A stretch of 64,000 nt of DNA from Qipengyuania xiamenensis (GTDB lineage: Bacteria > Pseudomonadota > Alphaproteobacteria > Sphingomonadales > Sphingomonadaceae). The stretch lies in NCBI RefSeq assembly GCF_019711495.1, contig NZ_JAIGNM010000003.1, positions 248,001-312,000 of the forward strand. The letters run 5' to 3'. Shown here piece by piece: positions 34,767 through 44,137 of this stretch (the stretch's first letter is position 1; the number at the start of each line of letters is the position of its first letter). The notes beneath the pieces are model-generated. The model was not told the DNA's origin. It worked only from the letters and a program-made list of their open reading frames with translations, and did not search any database. The position numbers were made by a program, and so were the translations under genes.

Positions 34767-37544
34767 TTACCACTGGTAACGCGCGCGGACGTAGTAGCTG
34801 CCCCCGTTGAAGCCGAAGGGCGAACGTTCGCCATACTGTGCCCCGACGATGCCCGAGTACGGGTTCGCCTCGGGATAGTTGTCGAGCACGTTCTGTGCAC
34901 CGGCAGCGATTTCCAGCCCGTCGATGACCTCGTAGCCGAGTTCGACGTCGAAGGTCACTTCAGCGCCCGCATCGATCGGCAGGGTGCTGTCTTCAAGGTG
35001 GGCCTCGTAGTACTCGCCGAAGTAGTTGGCGCGAAGCATGCCGCGGAAACGGCCCTGCTCGTGCGTCAGGTTCAGGAAGCCCTTCCACTTGGGCAGGCCT
35101 TCCTCGAGCTGGCGAACGCGGGTGGCGGAGATCGTCTGGCCCACGTCGGTCACTTCGGTTTCGGTGTAGTTGATCGCCAGCGTCGCGCGGGTCGTGCCGT
35201 TCTCGAACGGATAGAGCCTTGCGTTGGCCACGAAGTCGAGACCCTGCGTGCGGGTGTCGAAGTCGTTGTTGAAGTAGGTGAAGGCCACCAGGTCTTCAAA
35301 GCCGGTGAAGTCGGTGCGGTTGATCACACCGGCCGCATCGAGCTGCGTCAGCAGTTCGGCCGGGCTGGGAGTGTTCGTGGGCGAACACGCCGTCGCCACC
35401 CCTTCGCGGCCTGCGAGGTAGCAGAGCGCAAGCGGGAAATCGATCGTCGACGAACGTGAGATGCGATCTTTCAGCTTGATGTTGAAGTAATCGAGCGTGA
35501 CCGTGTAATCGCCCCAGTCGCCAGCGATGCCCAGCGTGAAGCTGTCGGCCTTCTCGGGCCCAAGCGTCGGACGGGCAAGGCCAAGGCCGCCATTGGCGAC
35601 GCTGTCCGAGATATAGTCCGCCGCGATCAGGCCTGCCGGGCTGTTGAGCGGGAACGTACCTTCGTCCTGCAGCTCGCCATTGGAGAACTGCGTCGTGACA
35701 TTGATGACGTTAGCCTGACCGGCCGTCGGGACATGGAAACCCGTCGAATAGGTACCGCGAAGACGCAGCGCATCCGACAATTTGAACAGGCCGCCCAGCT
35801 TCCAGGTGACCGTATCGCCGAAGCTCTTCGTGTCTTCGTAGCGAACGGCGCCCTGCAGGGTGAGAGCATCGATCAGGTCGGCTTCGATATCGAGATACGC
35901 GGCCTTGTTGTCTTCCTTGCTGGATCCTGCCGAATTGGTCGAGAACCCGGGGAAGCCGTTCGAGCTGGTCGAGAAGCCCTGTCCGGTCGGATAGGCTGCG
36001 CTCGGCTGGGCGAGCGGTCCGAGGGCGAAGGATTCAGGATCGCCTGCAGTGATCGTGAATTTCTCGTCACGATACTCTGCACCGGTCGCGATGTAGACGC
36101 TGCCCTCACCCACGGCCAGTTCGTAACCCAGGTTGAGGTTCACGACGTTCTCGGCCTGAGAGTAGCCGCCCGGGTTGAATTCGGTCGGCGTGTTGGGCCC
36201 GAGCGAAGCGTTCACCGTGTTGCGGATCGCAAAGTCGGTGCTGTGCTTGCCGTAGCGCCAGCTGAGATCGAAATCGAGCCCGCCGAGGACCTGGCCGCGG
36301 ATACCGGTAGCGATCGAGTAGTCCTCGACATCACCGCCGAAGCGCGGGGTGAAGCCGCCCGGGAACAGTTCGACGAAGCTGAAGCAGTTTCCGTCAGCCG
36401 TTACCTGCGCGAGGATCGTCGGATCGGGGATCAGGCCGCCCTGCGTCAGCGGGATACCGGCGGGACAGTCACCAGCCGTATCGATCGACAGGTCGCCGAC
36501 CAGTACCGACGGCACACCGCCCGAGGCCTCGTCCAGCGGCTGGCCGGTCGCCGGATCGACGAAGGGCCCGGCATAGACACCGCCGCGGTTGGTCGGGTTG
36601 CGGAAGAAGAAGCCGCCATCGACGTTACGCTCGGCATAGTTACCGAAGGCGTAGAAGCTGATCTCCGGCGTGAAGTCGAAACCCATGTTGCCGTAGAACT
36701 TGAAGTCGTCGTTGACGTTGGGCTGGCCCCAGATCTGCGCCGGGTCGGCGACGGCGCTGTTGCCCGCAGCAATCAGCGCCGCAGCATCGTCGCGCTGGAC
36801 CGAACGCGAGGTCGCGTCGCTTTCGCCATATTCGGCCGAAAGGTTGACGAAGCCGGCCTCGCCCAAGGGAATGCCGACATTGCCTGCGATCGAGTACTTG
36901 TCGCCGTCACCTTCATAGGTTTCACCCCACTGCGCGGAGACGGTGCCGCCGTCCGGAGCGTCCTTGAGGATGAAGTTGAGCACGCCGGCAATGGCGTCCG
37001 AACCATATTGCGAGGATGCACCGTCACGCAGGACTTCGAGCTGCTTGATCGCGATCGAGGGAATGACCGAAATATCGGGGCCCTGCGAACCGTCCGAGAT
37101 GCCGCCGCCGAGGAAGGCGATGACCGATGCACGGTGCATGCGCTTGCCGTTGACGAGGACCAGCGTGTTGTCGGGCGAAAGACCGCGCAGGTTGGCCGGG
37201 CGGACGAGCGTTGCAGCGTCCGAAATCGGCTGCGTACCGACGTTGAAGGAGGGAACCGAGACACGCAGGACATCGCCGATGTCGCTGTCCGCCGTGTTGT
37301 TCAGCTCTGCCGAACCGACAACATCGACCGGGGCAACCGTATCCGCAGCCGAACGATTGTTCTGACGCGTACCGGTAACGATGATCGTTTCGGCAGGCTC
37401 GTCCGCTTCGGGTGCTGCCACTGCATCGGTTTCGATTGCGGTCTGCGCGTCTTGGGCAAATGCCGGGGTTGCGATGGCCATGGATGCGACGCCCGACAGG
37501 AATACGGGACGCGCAAGAGATTTCAACGACTTGGCACGAAGCAT
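34767..37544 (-). CDS. TonB-dependent outer membrane receptor
   Basis: A 925-residue receptor. The signal peptide ends near ATPAFAQ (about residue 30). A short region with ETIIVTGTRQ (the TonB box type of element) precedes the plug domain (about 60-190, VLRDGASSQYGSDAIAGVLNFIL) and a 22-strand barrel ending in an aromatic residue (RYQW). Loops near residues 355-380 contain cysteine pairs (GDCPAG, GNCFSF). The ligand is unknown. GGAGGG lies five bases before the ATG at 37544; a GTG two codons earlier is less likely. Confidence 0.92.
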   Translation of the reverse strand: MLRAKSLKSLARPVFLSGVASMAIATPAFAQDAQTAIETDAVAAPEADEPAETIIVTGTRQNNRSAADTVAPVDVVGSAELNNTADSDIGDVLRVSVPSFNVGTQPISDAATLVRPANLRGLSPDNTLVLVNGKRMHRASVIAFLGGGISDGSQGPDISVIPSIAIKQLEVLRDGASSQYGSDAIAGVLNFILKDAPDGGTVSAQWGETYEGDGDKYSIAGNVGIPLGEAGFVNLSAEYGESDATSRSVQRDDAAALIAAGNSAVADPAQIWGQPNVNDDFKFYGNMGFDFTPEISFYAFGNYAERNVDGGFFFRNPTNRGGVYAGPFVDPATGQPLDEASGGVPSVLVGDLSIDTAGDCPAGIPLTQGGLIPDPTILAQVTADGNCFSFVELFPGGFTPRFGGDVEDYSIATGIRGQVLGGLDFDLSWRYGKHSTDFAIRNTVNASLGPNTPTEFNPGGYSQAENVVNLNLGYELAVGEGSVYIATGAEYRDEKFTITAGDPESFALGPLAQPSAAYPTGQGFSTSSNGFPGFSTNSAGSSKEDNKAAYLDIEADLIDALTLQGAVRYEDTKSFGDTVTWKLGGLFKLSDALRLRGTYSTGFHVPTAGQANVINVTTQFSNGELQDEGTFPLNSPAGLIAADYISDSVANGGLGLARPTLGPEKADSFTLGIAGDWGDYTVTLDYFNIKLKDRISRSSTIDFPLALCYLAGREGVATACSPTNTPSPAELLTQLDAAGVINRTDFTGFEDLVAFTYFNNDFDTRTQGLDFVANARLYPFENGTTRATLAINYTETEVTDVGQTISATRVRQLEEGLPKWKGFLNLTHEQGRFRGMLRANYFGEYYEAHLEDSTLPIDAGAEVTFDVELGYEVIDGLEIAAGAQNVLDNYPEANPYSGIVGAQYGERSPFGFNGGSYYVRARYQW

Positions 37545-37690
37545 AGTCACCCTCCTCTGATATACCGGCTCTTGTTTTGTTCGGCCGAATGCTCAGGGCA
37601 TATGCCTAGTGCGCAATAAAAGCAATCTCACGGCCACCCCAGAGACTTTTTCGCAAAGCACTTCGTCTTCCCTGTGTTGCGACATGGCGC
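37545..37690 (-). promoter_or_regulatory. Upstream region of the TonB-dependent receptor
   Basis: About 145 bases less GC-rich than the surrounding genes. TATATCAGAGGAGGG forms a strong ribosome site. No clear Fur or other operator is recognised. The amtB terminator borders it. Confidence 0.4.
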
Positions 37691-37723
37691 AAAAAAAGGG
37701 GCCGGGACTTTTGGTCCCGGCCC
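37691..37723 (-). terminator. Strong Rho-independent terminator of glnK-amtB
   Basis: On the minus strand GGGCCGGGAC (37723-37714) pairs exactly with GTCCCGGCCC (37708-37699) around five bases, followed by CTTTTTTT. It lies about 90 bases beyond the amtB stop. Confidence 0.92.
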
Positions 37724-37811
37724 TTCTCGAGGCGTTGTTCGCAGGAGGAACAAAGGTAGGCGGGCCGCCCGAGGAGAGAGAGGAGAGAAGGGCGGCCCCG
37801 CCAAGCTGGTG

Positions 37812-39152
37812 TTAGTTGTAGGCGCGTTCTCCGTGTTCAGAGATGTCGAGCCCGTCGACTTCGGTCTCTTCGTCGACCCGCAGGCCGATGGTCAGCTTGA
37901 CCAGGTAGCCGGCGATGAGAGTGCCGATTGTGGCCCAGACGATCGTCACGATGACGCTCCAGACCTGGATGCCGAGCTGCGCGCCAAGAGCGGTCGAGCC
38001 GTCTCCGGGACCGCCGATCCACGGCTGGTAGACAACGGCCGTGCCGATGGCGCCGACGATGCCGCCGATGCCGTGGATGCCGAAAGCATCGAGGCTGTCG
38101 TCATAGCCGAACTTGGCTTTCACCTTGGCGACGAAGAAGTAGCAGATGGCCGCCGACAGGATGCCGAGCAGGATCGCGCCGAAGGGGCCCGAGTTGCCTG
38201 CCGCCGGGGTGACGGCAACGAGGCCTGCAATCACGCCCGAGCAGAAGCCCAGCGCCGAGCCTTTGTGTCCGGCAAGCTTCTCGATCACCATCCAGGCCAG
38301 CGCACCTGCGGCGGTAGCGACGAAGGTGTTGATCATAGCCAGACCGGCCGATCCGTCGGCCTCGAGAGCCGAACCGGCGTTGAAGCCGAACCAGCCGACC
38401 CACAGCAGGCCGGTGCCGACCATGGTGAGCGTCATCGAGTGCGGCATCATGGGTTCCTGCGGCCAGCCACGGCGCTTGCCGAGGAGGTATGCAAGGACGA
38501 GGCCCGAGACACCGGCGTTGATGTGCACCACGGTGCCGCCGGCAAAGTCGAGTGCGCCGTCGTCAAGCAGCAGTCCGCCCGTGCCCCAAACCATATGTGC
38601 GATCGGGAAATAGACGATGGTCAGCCAGATCGGCACGAAGGCCATGACCGCGCTGAACTTCATGCGCTCTGCCGTCGCACCCAAGATGAGCGCGGCGGTG
38701 ATCGCGGCGAAAGTCATCTGGAAGCTGATGAACACATATTTGCTGATGACTTCATCGGTGAAGGTCGCCGCCGTGCTGCTCGCATCGGTTCCGGCGAGGA
38801 AGTAGCTGCCGCCACTGATGAACTTGCCCAGCAGGCCGTCATAAGTCGTGTCGCCGAATGCGAGGCTGTAGCCCCACATCACCCAGATGATCATGGCGAG
38901 CGCTGCAGTCGCGCCGATCTGGGTCATGGTGGAGAGCATGTTCTTCGAACGGGTCAGGCCGCCATAAAACAGCGTAAGGCCCGGGATGATCATCAGCAGG
39001 ACGAGCACCGTCGCGGTCATCATCCAGGCGTTATTGCCGGGGTTGGGAACGGCCACAGCCGCTTCCGCTGCTTCCTGCGCCATAGCGCCGGTCGCGGTGA
39101 AGAATGCAGCGGCACCGGTGGCGGCGACGCGCATGAGGTTACGCATGGTCAT
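37812..39152 (-). CDS. amtB: Ammonium transporter
   Basis: A 446-residue Amt channel with an N-terminal signal-like segment (to about AMAQ, residue 27) and 11 membrane segments. The conserved FYGGL near residue 67, VVHINAGVSGL near residue 212 and DAFGIHGIGG near residue 360 hold the twin-histidine ammonia path. It imports ammonium and is gated by GlnK. The ATG at 39152 has GGAGTG eight bases before it. It is co-transcribed with glnK from a sigma-54 promoter. Confidence 0.95.
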   Translation of the reverse strand: MTMRNLMRVAATGAAAFFTATGAMAQEAAEAAVAVPNPGNNAWMMTATVLVLLMIIPGLTLFYGGLTRSKNMLSTMTQIGATAALAMIIWVMWGYSLAFGDTTYDGLLGKFISGGSYFLAGTDASSTAATFTDEVISKYVFISFQMTFAAITAALILGATAERMKFSAVMAFVPIWLTIVYFPIAHMVWGTGGLLLDDGALDFAGGTVVHINAGVSGLVLAYLLGKRRGWPQEPMMPHSMTLTMVGTGLLWVGWFGFNAGSALEADGSAGLAMINTFVATAAGALAWMVIEKLAGHKGSALGFCSGVIAGLVAVTPAAGNSGPFGAILLGILSAAICYFFVAKVKAKFGYDDSLDAFGIHGIGGIVGAIGTAVVYQPWIGGPGDGSTALGAQLGIQVWSVIVTIVWATIGTLIAGYLVKLTIGLRVDEETEVDGLDISEHGERAYN

Positions 39153-39172
39153 CTGTGTCACTCCTTGCCGCG

Positions 39173-39511
39173 TCACAGCGCGGTTTCGCCGGTTTCGGCG
39201 GTGCGGATGCGGGTGGCGCTGGCGAGGTCGAAGACGAAGATCTTCCCGTCGCCGATGCTTTCCGTGCTGGCGGTTTGCTGGATGGTCTCGACCACCTGCG
39301 GCGCGAGATCGTCGGCGACCGCGATTTCCAGCTTCACCTTGGGAAGCATGTTGGTCGAATATTCGGCCCCGCGGTAAATCTCGGTCTGGCCTTTCTGGCG
39401 GCCAAACCCCTTGACCTCGGAAACGGTCATTCCGGCAACGCCCACCGCGCCGAGGGCTTCGCGCACCTCGTCGAGCTTGAACGGCTTTATGACGGCGATG
39501 ATGAATTTCAC
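39173..39511 (-). CDS. glnK: Nitrogen regulatory protein P-II
   Basis: A 112-residue P-II trimer subunit, standard length. FIIAVIKPFKLDEVREAL at the N-terminus, the T-loop GRQKGQTEIYRGAEY with its conserved tyrosine near residue 51, and IGDGKIFVFDL near residue 86 are all intact. It senses 2-oxoglutarate and ATP/ADP and blocks AmtB when nitrogen is ample. The start is GTG at 39511 with AAGGGG upstream. The linkage to amtB supports glnK over glnB. Confidence 0.95.
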   Translation of the reverse strand: MKFIIAVIKPFKLDEVREALGAVGVAGMTVSEVKGFGRQKGQTEIYRGAEYSTNMLPKVKLEIAVADDLAPQVVETIQQTASTESIGDGKIFVFDLASATRIRTAETGETAL

Positions 39512-39564
39512 GCGCTCACCCCTTCGTATTGCGAACCGGCCCAAGCACCGGCGTTCGCACATGC

Positions 39565-39580
39565 AGCAAAGGGCGTGCCA
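39565..39580 (-). promoter_or_regulatory. Consensus sigma-54 promoter of glnK-amtB
   Basis: On the minus strand TGGCACG (39580-39574, the -24 element) is followed by four bases and TTGCT (39569-39565, the -12 element), an exact match to TGGCACG-N4-TTGCW. It lies 53 bases before the glnK start. This predicts RpoN and NtrC control by nitrogen limitation. Confidence 0.88.
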
Positions 39581-39654
39581 AACAGGAAATGCGGGAAAAT
39601 TGCGCGGTTAGAGCAGCATCCGCAACATTTATTGCCTAAATATTGAGCGCGAGC

Positions 39655-40356
39655 CTATTTTTTAATCAGCTCAAGCCGGGCTACCACGGGCAGATGGTCC
39701 GATGCGACGGCCGAGAGCCCCGTGTGGTGAACGTCGGATTCGACGCAGCCCCAATGCTTGCTCGCCACGATCCGGTCGAGCGTCGCCACCGGCTGGCGCG
39801 AGGGGTAGCTCTTGCCAGGGGTCACCACGGTCCAGCGATCGGCGAATTCGCGCATGGCACCGGTGCGGCGCCCCCACTGGTTGAAGTCGCCCATGATGAC
39901 CGTCGGCAGGTTGCGCGAGCAGTCTTCCACGAATGACACGAGCGAGCGGATCTGGTCTCGCCGCCTCAGGCCGGAGAGGTCGAGATGGGTCCCGATGATC
40001 CGCATCCGGTGCCCCTCGATCGTGATCTCTCCACACGCCGCGCCGCGCGGTTCCAGCGTCGGCAGGTCGAGAGCCTCGCCCTCGTGGATATCGAATTCGC
40101 GGCGGACGAGGAGCGCATTGCCGTGCCAGCCGATGCTGCGCGGCCGCTTGGCCACCTCGATCAGCCGCCAGTGCGTATCGTCGATCTCGGCACGCGGGAT
40201 GCAGGTTTCGCGCGCGCCGATCCGCCGGTCGACCTCCTGCAGGGCGATGACATCGGCATCGATTTCGTGAATGACCGACAGGATGCGCTCTGGATCGCGC
40301 TTGCGATCGAGGCCGACGGCCTTGTGAATGTTATAGCTGGCGAAGGTTAGCTGCAC
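39655..40356 (-). CDS. Endonuclease/exonuclease/phosphatase family protein
   Basis: A 233-residue member of the EEP superfamily. FASYNIHKAVG at residue 5, ALQEVDRR near residue 38, GDFNQWG near residue 158 and SDHLPVVARL at the end give the metal and catalytic residues. No signal peptide. Could act on nucleic acid, lipid phosphate or another phosphodiester; substrate unclear. It follows the PNPOx-like gene by 41 bases. Confidence 0.86.
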   Translation of the reverse strand: MQLTFASYNIHKAVGLDRKRDPERILSVIHEIDADVIALQEVDRRIGARETCIPRAEIDDTHWRLIEVAKRPRSIGWHGNALLVRREFDIHEGEALDLPTLEPRGAACGEITIEGHRMRIIGTHLDLSGLRRRDQIRSLVSFVEDCSRNLPTVIMGDFNQWGRRTGAMREFADRWTVVTPGKSYPSRQPVATLDRIVASKHWGCVESDVHHTGLSAVASDHLPVVARLELIKK

Positions 40357-40397
40357 GGGGCCTCAACTATTCGGGCGCAAGGGAGTTGCAGCGCGTC

Positions 40398-40955
40398 TCA
40401 GTCACCGGCGATGAAGCGGTCTGTCGGGCGGGTCGGCAGACCGTCGATGCTGCTGGTGCGGGTCTGGTACTTGGCCACCCATTCGTCCGGATCGGTCTGG
40501 CGATGTGCCTTCTTCAACGTCTCGCGTTCATCGCGATATTCCATGAAGGGGACGCCCCAGCCGCAGCTTGTCTGGACGATTTCGACCGCGATGTCGAAGA
40601 TCTGCCGCGTGCCGGGCATCATCTCGAAATGCGCGGAAAGCTCGGCCCAGTCGGAGTCCTGCGGAAGCACCGCGCGGCCCTTGCCGTAGATCCGCAGGAT
40701 CAGCGCGGGCCGGTCGAAATTGCAGAACATCAGCGTGATGCGCCCGTCGGCGGCAAGGTGCGCGTGGGTCTCGTTGCCCGACCCGCCGAGATCAAGATAG
40801 GCGACACGCTTTGGGGACAGTACGCGAAAGGCGTCATAGCCCTTCGGGCTCAAATTGATGCGGGCATCTTCGGCGGCGGTGGCGACAAAGAAGACCGGCT
40901 GCTTGCCGATCATCGCGATGTGCTTGTCATCCAGCGCGTCGAAGAATTCTGCCAT
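40398..40955 (-). CDS. Pyridoxamine 5'-phosphate oxidase family protein
   Basis: A 185-residue flavin- or F420-binding split-barrel protein. MIGKQPVFFVATAAEDARINLSPKG near residue 15 is the N-terminal strand pair, followed by GSGNETHAHLAADGRITLMF. It is not the vitamin B6 enzyme PdxH itself; members of this branch are often annotated as general stress or pyridoxamine oxidase-related. The gene abuts the alpha/beta hydrolase gene without a gap. Confidence 0.82.
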   Translation of the reverse strand: MAEFFDALDDKHIAMIGKQPVFFVATAAEDARINLSPKGYDAFRVLSPKRVAYLDLGGSGNETHAHLAADGRITLMFCNFDRPALILRIYGKGRAVLPQDSDWAELSAHFEMMPGTRQIFDIAVEIVQTSCGWGVPFMEYRDERETLKKAHRQTDPDEWVAKYQTRTSSIDGLPTRPTDRFIAGD

Positions 40956-41825
40956 CTAAAGGAAGTCCCTGATCGTCTTCATGAAGCGGTCGAACTGGTC
41001 GTGATGGAGCCAGTGGCCGGCATTTTCGAACTCGATCACCTCCGCGTTGGAGAAGTGGTCGAGCCTTCCATCACCTTCCGGGTTCGAGGCCCAGCTGTCG
41101 GCTCCGTATAGCAACAGGGTCGGCGCGGTGATCGCGGCCCAGGTCTGGTGGAGGAACTCGTCGGCGATGTCCTCGACCGCCCAGACATTGAGGTGCGGGT
41201 CGAACTTCCAGCTGTAGGTGCCATCCTCGTTGCGGTTCACGCCGTGGATCGTCAGGTGGCGTGCCTGCTCCTCGGTGAGGTAGCTGTTTTCCTCGATCAT
41301 CCGCGCGAAGGCGGCCTCAATGCTTTCATACTTGCGCGGGGATCGGCCAGAGGCTGCGCGCTTCTTGCCGATCCATTCGGCCATGCGTTCCGGATAGCTT
41401 TTCTCGCGCATCTCGGCCTGCCGCTTAGGGCTGGGTCCGAGACCTTCGATCGCAACGATCTTCTTCACCATATCGGGGAAAGTACCCGCATAGCGTAGCG
41501 AGACATTGCCGCCCATCGAGTGGGAAACGATGGTGACGGGTCCTACACCCAGCTGGTGGACCAGCTGCGCAAGGTCGTAGACCATGTCGCCCACCTGGTA
41601 ATTGCCGTCGGACACCCAGTCGCTGTCGCCGTGACCGCGGTGGTCCATCGCCACCACGTGCCAGTCGTCGCGCAATTCTTCAGCTACCCAGTCCCAGCTT
41701 CGGGCATGGTCGCGTCCGCCATGGACGAGGACCAGTGGCGGCTTCCCGCGACCTCCCCAATCGAGATAGTTGAGGCGCAGGCGCTGCGAGATGAAGGTCT
41801 GGGAAGTGGGGCCGGTGAGGGTCAT
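40956..41825 (-). CDS. Alpha/beta hydrolase
   Basis: A 289-residue alpha/beta hydrolase. LVLVHGGRDHARSWD near residue 40 is the oxyanion region, VSHSMGGN near residue 107 holds the nucleophile serine, and the catalytic His is in GHWLHHDQ near residue 275. Substrate unknown. It lies 37 bases after prfC and directly before the PNPOx-like gene. The ATG at 41825 was preferred over an upstream one by alignment with the family start. Confidence 0.88.
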   Translation of the reverse strand: MTLTGPTSQTFISQRLRLNYLDWGGRGKPPLVLVHGGRDHARSWDWVAEELRDDWHVVAMDHRGHGDSDWVSDGNYQVGDMVYDLAQLVHQLGVGPVTIVSHSMGGNVSLRYAGTFPDMVKKIVAIEGLGPSPKRQAEMREKSYPERMAEWIGKKRAASGRSPRKYESIEAAFARMIEENSYLTEEQARHLTIHGVNRNEDGTYSWKFDPHLNVWAVEDIADEFLHQTWAAITAPTLLLYGADSWASNPEGDGRLDHFSNAEVIEFENAGHWLHHDQFDRFMKTIRDFL

Positions 41826-41862
41826 GCAGCCGCTTTGCAACGGCTGCACAATCGATTCAACC

Positions 41863-43386
41863 TCACCTTTCCTTCGTGGCGGAGAAAGTAAGCTCGGGAT
41901 TCTTCTCTTCCTGGTAGTTCACGTCCCACGGACTCTTGGCCATGAACACCAGATCGCCGTCGCGGTCCTTGGCGAGATTGGAGAGGTTGAACTTCTCGAA
42001 TTCGGCCATCGCCTTTTCGTCGCCCTTGATCCACCGGGCAGTGGCGAAGGGCGATGCTTCGAGCTTTGCCTCGACCTTGTATTCGGCCGAAAGACGGCTG
42101 ATCAGAACGTCGAGCTGGAGCTGGCCGACCACGCCGATGATCCACTGGCCGCCGATCTCGGGATAGAAGACCTGGATTACGCCCTCTTCGGACAAATCGT
42201 CCAGCGCCTTGCGCAGCTGCTTGGTCTTGGTCGGGTCGACCAGCGCCACGCGGCGCAGGATTTCGGGCGCGAAGTTGGGCAGGCCGGTGAAGCGGACCTG
42301 GTTCTTCTCGCTCAGCGTATCGCCGACGCGCAACGTGCCGTGGTTGGGAATGCCGATGATGTCGCCCGGCTCGGCGGTGTCGGCGACCTCGCGGTCCTGC
42401 GCGAAGAAGAGGATCGGCGAATGGATCGCGACCGGCTTGCCTAACCCTGAGGGCGTGAGCTTCATGCCGCGTTTGAACGTGCCCGAGACCTGCCGCATGA
42501 AGGCGATGCGGTCGCGGTGGTTGGGGTCCATGTTCGCCTGCACCTTGAAGATGAAGCCGGTGACTTCGTCATGGTCGGGCGCGATCTGCTCTTCGCCGGC
42601 AGGCTGCGGACGCGGCGGCGGGGCGTATTTCGCGATTGCCTCGATCAGTTCGGTGACGCCGAAATTCTTGAGCGCCGAGCCGAAATAGACCGGTGTGAGA
42701 TCGCCATTGCGATAGGCTTCGAGATCGAACTCGGGATAGCCGATCTGCGCCAGTTCGACATTCTCCGCGATGTCTTCGGGCAGGTCGAAATCGGCGACGC
42801 GCTTGCCCTTGAATTCCTTCGACGGACCTTCGGGCACGACCACTTCACCGCTCTCGAAATCGAGGATGCCCTGGAATTCGCCGCCCATGCCGACGGGATA
42901 CATCTGCGGGCTGACGTCGAGCGCCAGCATGTCCGCGATCTCGTCGAGCAGTTCGAAGACCGGACGGCCTTCGCGGTCGACCTTGTTGACGAAGGTGATG
43001 ATCGGCACGCTGCGCAGGCGGCAGACCTCGAACAGCTTGCGCGTCTGCGGCTCGATACCCTTGGCCGCGTCGATCACCATGATGGCGCTGTCGACGGCGG
43101 TCAGCGTGCGATAGGTATCTTCGGAAAAGTCCTCGTGCCCCGGCGTATCGAGCAGGTTGAAGGTGATGCCGTCACGCTCGAAGGTCATGACCGAGCTGGT
43201 AACCGAGATACCGCGCTGCTGCTCGATCTTCATCCAGTCCGACCGTGCACGCCGGGCCTGCCCGCGCGCCTTGACCTCGCCGGCGAGATGGATTGCGCCG
43301 CCGGTTAGCAGCAGCTTTTCGGTCAGCGTGGTCTTACCGGCGTCGGGGTGCGAGATAATCGCGAATGTACGGCGATCTGAGGTCAT
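41863..43386 (-). CDS. prfC: Peptide chain release factor 3
   Basis: A 507-residue translational GTPase that recycles RF1 and RF2. SHPDAGKTTLTEKLLL at residue 12 is the P-loop, DTPGHEDFSEDTYR near residue 80 is G3, and NKVDREGR near residue 133 is G4. The C-terminal domains fit RF3 over EF-G. It follows an SDR gene by seven bases in a block that also holds pheS and pheT. Confidence 0.95.
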   Translation of the reverse strand: MTSDRRTFAIISHPDAGKTTLTEKLLLTGGAIHLAGEVKARGQARRARSDWMKIEQQRGISVTSSVMTFERDGITFNLLDTPGHEDFSEDTYRTLTAVDSAIMVIDAAKGIEPQTRKLFEVCRLRSVPIITFVNKVDREGRPVFELLDEIADMLALDVSPQMYPVGMGGEFQGILDFESGEVVVPEGPSKEFKGKRVADFDLPEDIAENVELAQIGYPEFDLEAYRNGDLTPVYFGSALKNFGVTELIEAIAKYAPPPRPQPAGEEQIAPDHDEVTGFIFKVQANMDPNHRDRIAFMRQVSGTFKRGMKLTPSGLGKPVAIHSPILFFAQDREVADTAEPGDIIGIPNHGTLRVGDTLSEKNQVRFTGLPNFAPEILRRVALVDPTKTKQLRKALDDLSEEGVIQVFYPEIGGQWIIGVVGQLQLDVLISRLSAEYKVEAKLEASPFATARWIKGDEKAMAEFEKFNLSNLAKDRDGDLVFMAKSPWDVNYQEEKNPELTFSATKER

Positions 43387-43393
43387 GGTTCTC

Positions 43394-44137
43394 TTAGGAG
43401 CGCGCGACGCGGAAGCCGGCGAAGTCCTGGCTCACAGGCATCAGCTCTATGCGGTTGATGTTGAGATGCGGGGGCAGTTCGGCGATCCAGCGGATTGTGT
43501 CGGCGATGTCCTGCCCGGTCATCGGGTCTGCCCCGCGATAGAGGTCGTCCGAAGCCTGCTGGCTGCCGGTTCGCACCACGGTGAATTCGGTCTCCACCAT
43601 GCCCGGCTCGATGCTGGTCACGCGCACGCCGCTTCCGTGGAGGTCGGCGCGCAGGGCCAGCGTGAAGTGGTTCGCGAAGGCCTTCGAGCCCGCATAGACG
43701 TTGCCGCCCGGATAGATGTAGCTGCCCGCCACCGAGCCGATCGCGATGATCGCGCCCTTGCGCTCGATCAGCACGGGCAGCAGCTTGCGGGTCAGCACCA
43801 CCATGGCCGTCACATTGGTGTCGATCATGGTCTGCCAGTCGTCGAGATCGGCTTCCTGCGCGGGCGAGAGGCCCTGCGCGAGACCGGCATTGTTCACCAG
43901 CAGGTCGATGCCCGCGAAGTCCTCGGGCAAGGCTGCAATCGCGGCATCCATCGCCTCGGTATCGCGCACATCGAAGCAGGCGGCATGGACCTTGTCCGCA
44001 CCCAGCTCCTCTACCAGCGCATCGAGCCGTTCCTTGCGGCGACCAGTCGCGACGCAGCGCCAGCCGCTCGCGACCAGTGTGCGAACGGTAGCCTCGCCAA
44101 TTCCTGCGGTGGCTCCGGTGACGAAGGCGGTCTTCAC
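43394..44137 (-). CDS. SDR family NAD(P)-dependent oxidoreductase, YdfG-like
   Basis: A 247-residue short-chain dehydrogenase. TGATAGIGEATVRTL at residue 8 binds cofactor, LLVNNAGLAQG follows near residue 84, and YAGSKAF near residue 153 holds the catalytic Tyr and Lys. It resembles YdfG/3-hydroxy acid dehydrogenases, including the usual tail. The start is GTG at 44137 in a GTGA overlap with pheT, so its translation is linked to that of pheT. Confidence 0.88.
   Translation of the reverse strand: MKTAFVTGATAGIGEATVRTLVASGWRCVATGRRKERLDALVEELGADKVHAACFDVRDTEAMDAAIAALPEDFAGIDLLVNNAGLAQGLSPAQEADLDDWQTMIDTNVTAMVVLTRKLLPVLIERKGAIIAIGSVAGSYIYPGGNVYAGSKAFANHFTLALRADLHGSGVRVTSIEPGMVETEFTVVRTGSQQASDDLYRGADPMTGQDIADTIRWIAELPPHLNINRIELMPVSQDFAGFRVARS

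Noticed and set aside
35733..37619. A 628-codon open frame opposite the TonB-dependent receptor
   Set aside because: It is the antisense shadow of a well-supported receptor gene. Its product has no family motif and is typical of frames opened by GC-rich codon use.
37674..39377. A 567-codon plus-strand frame opposite amtB and glnK
   Set aside because: It includes the antisense of the amtB terminator and gives an Arg/His/Asp-rich product without domains.
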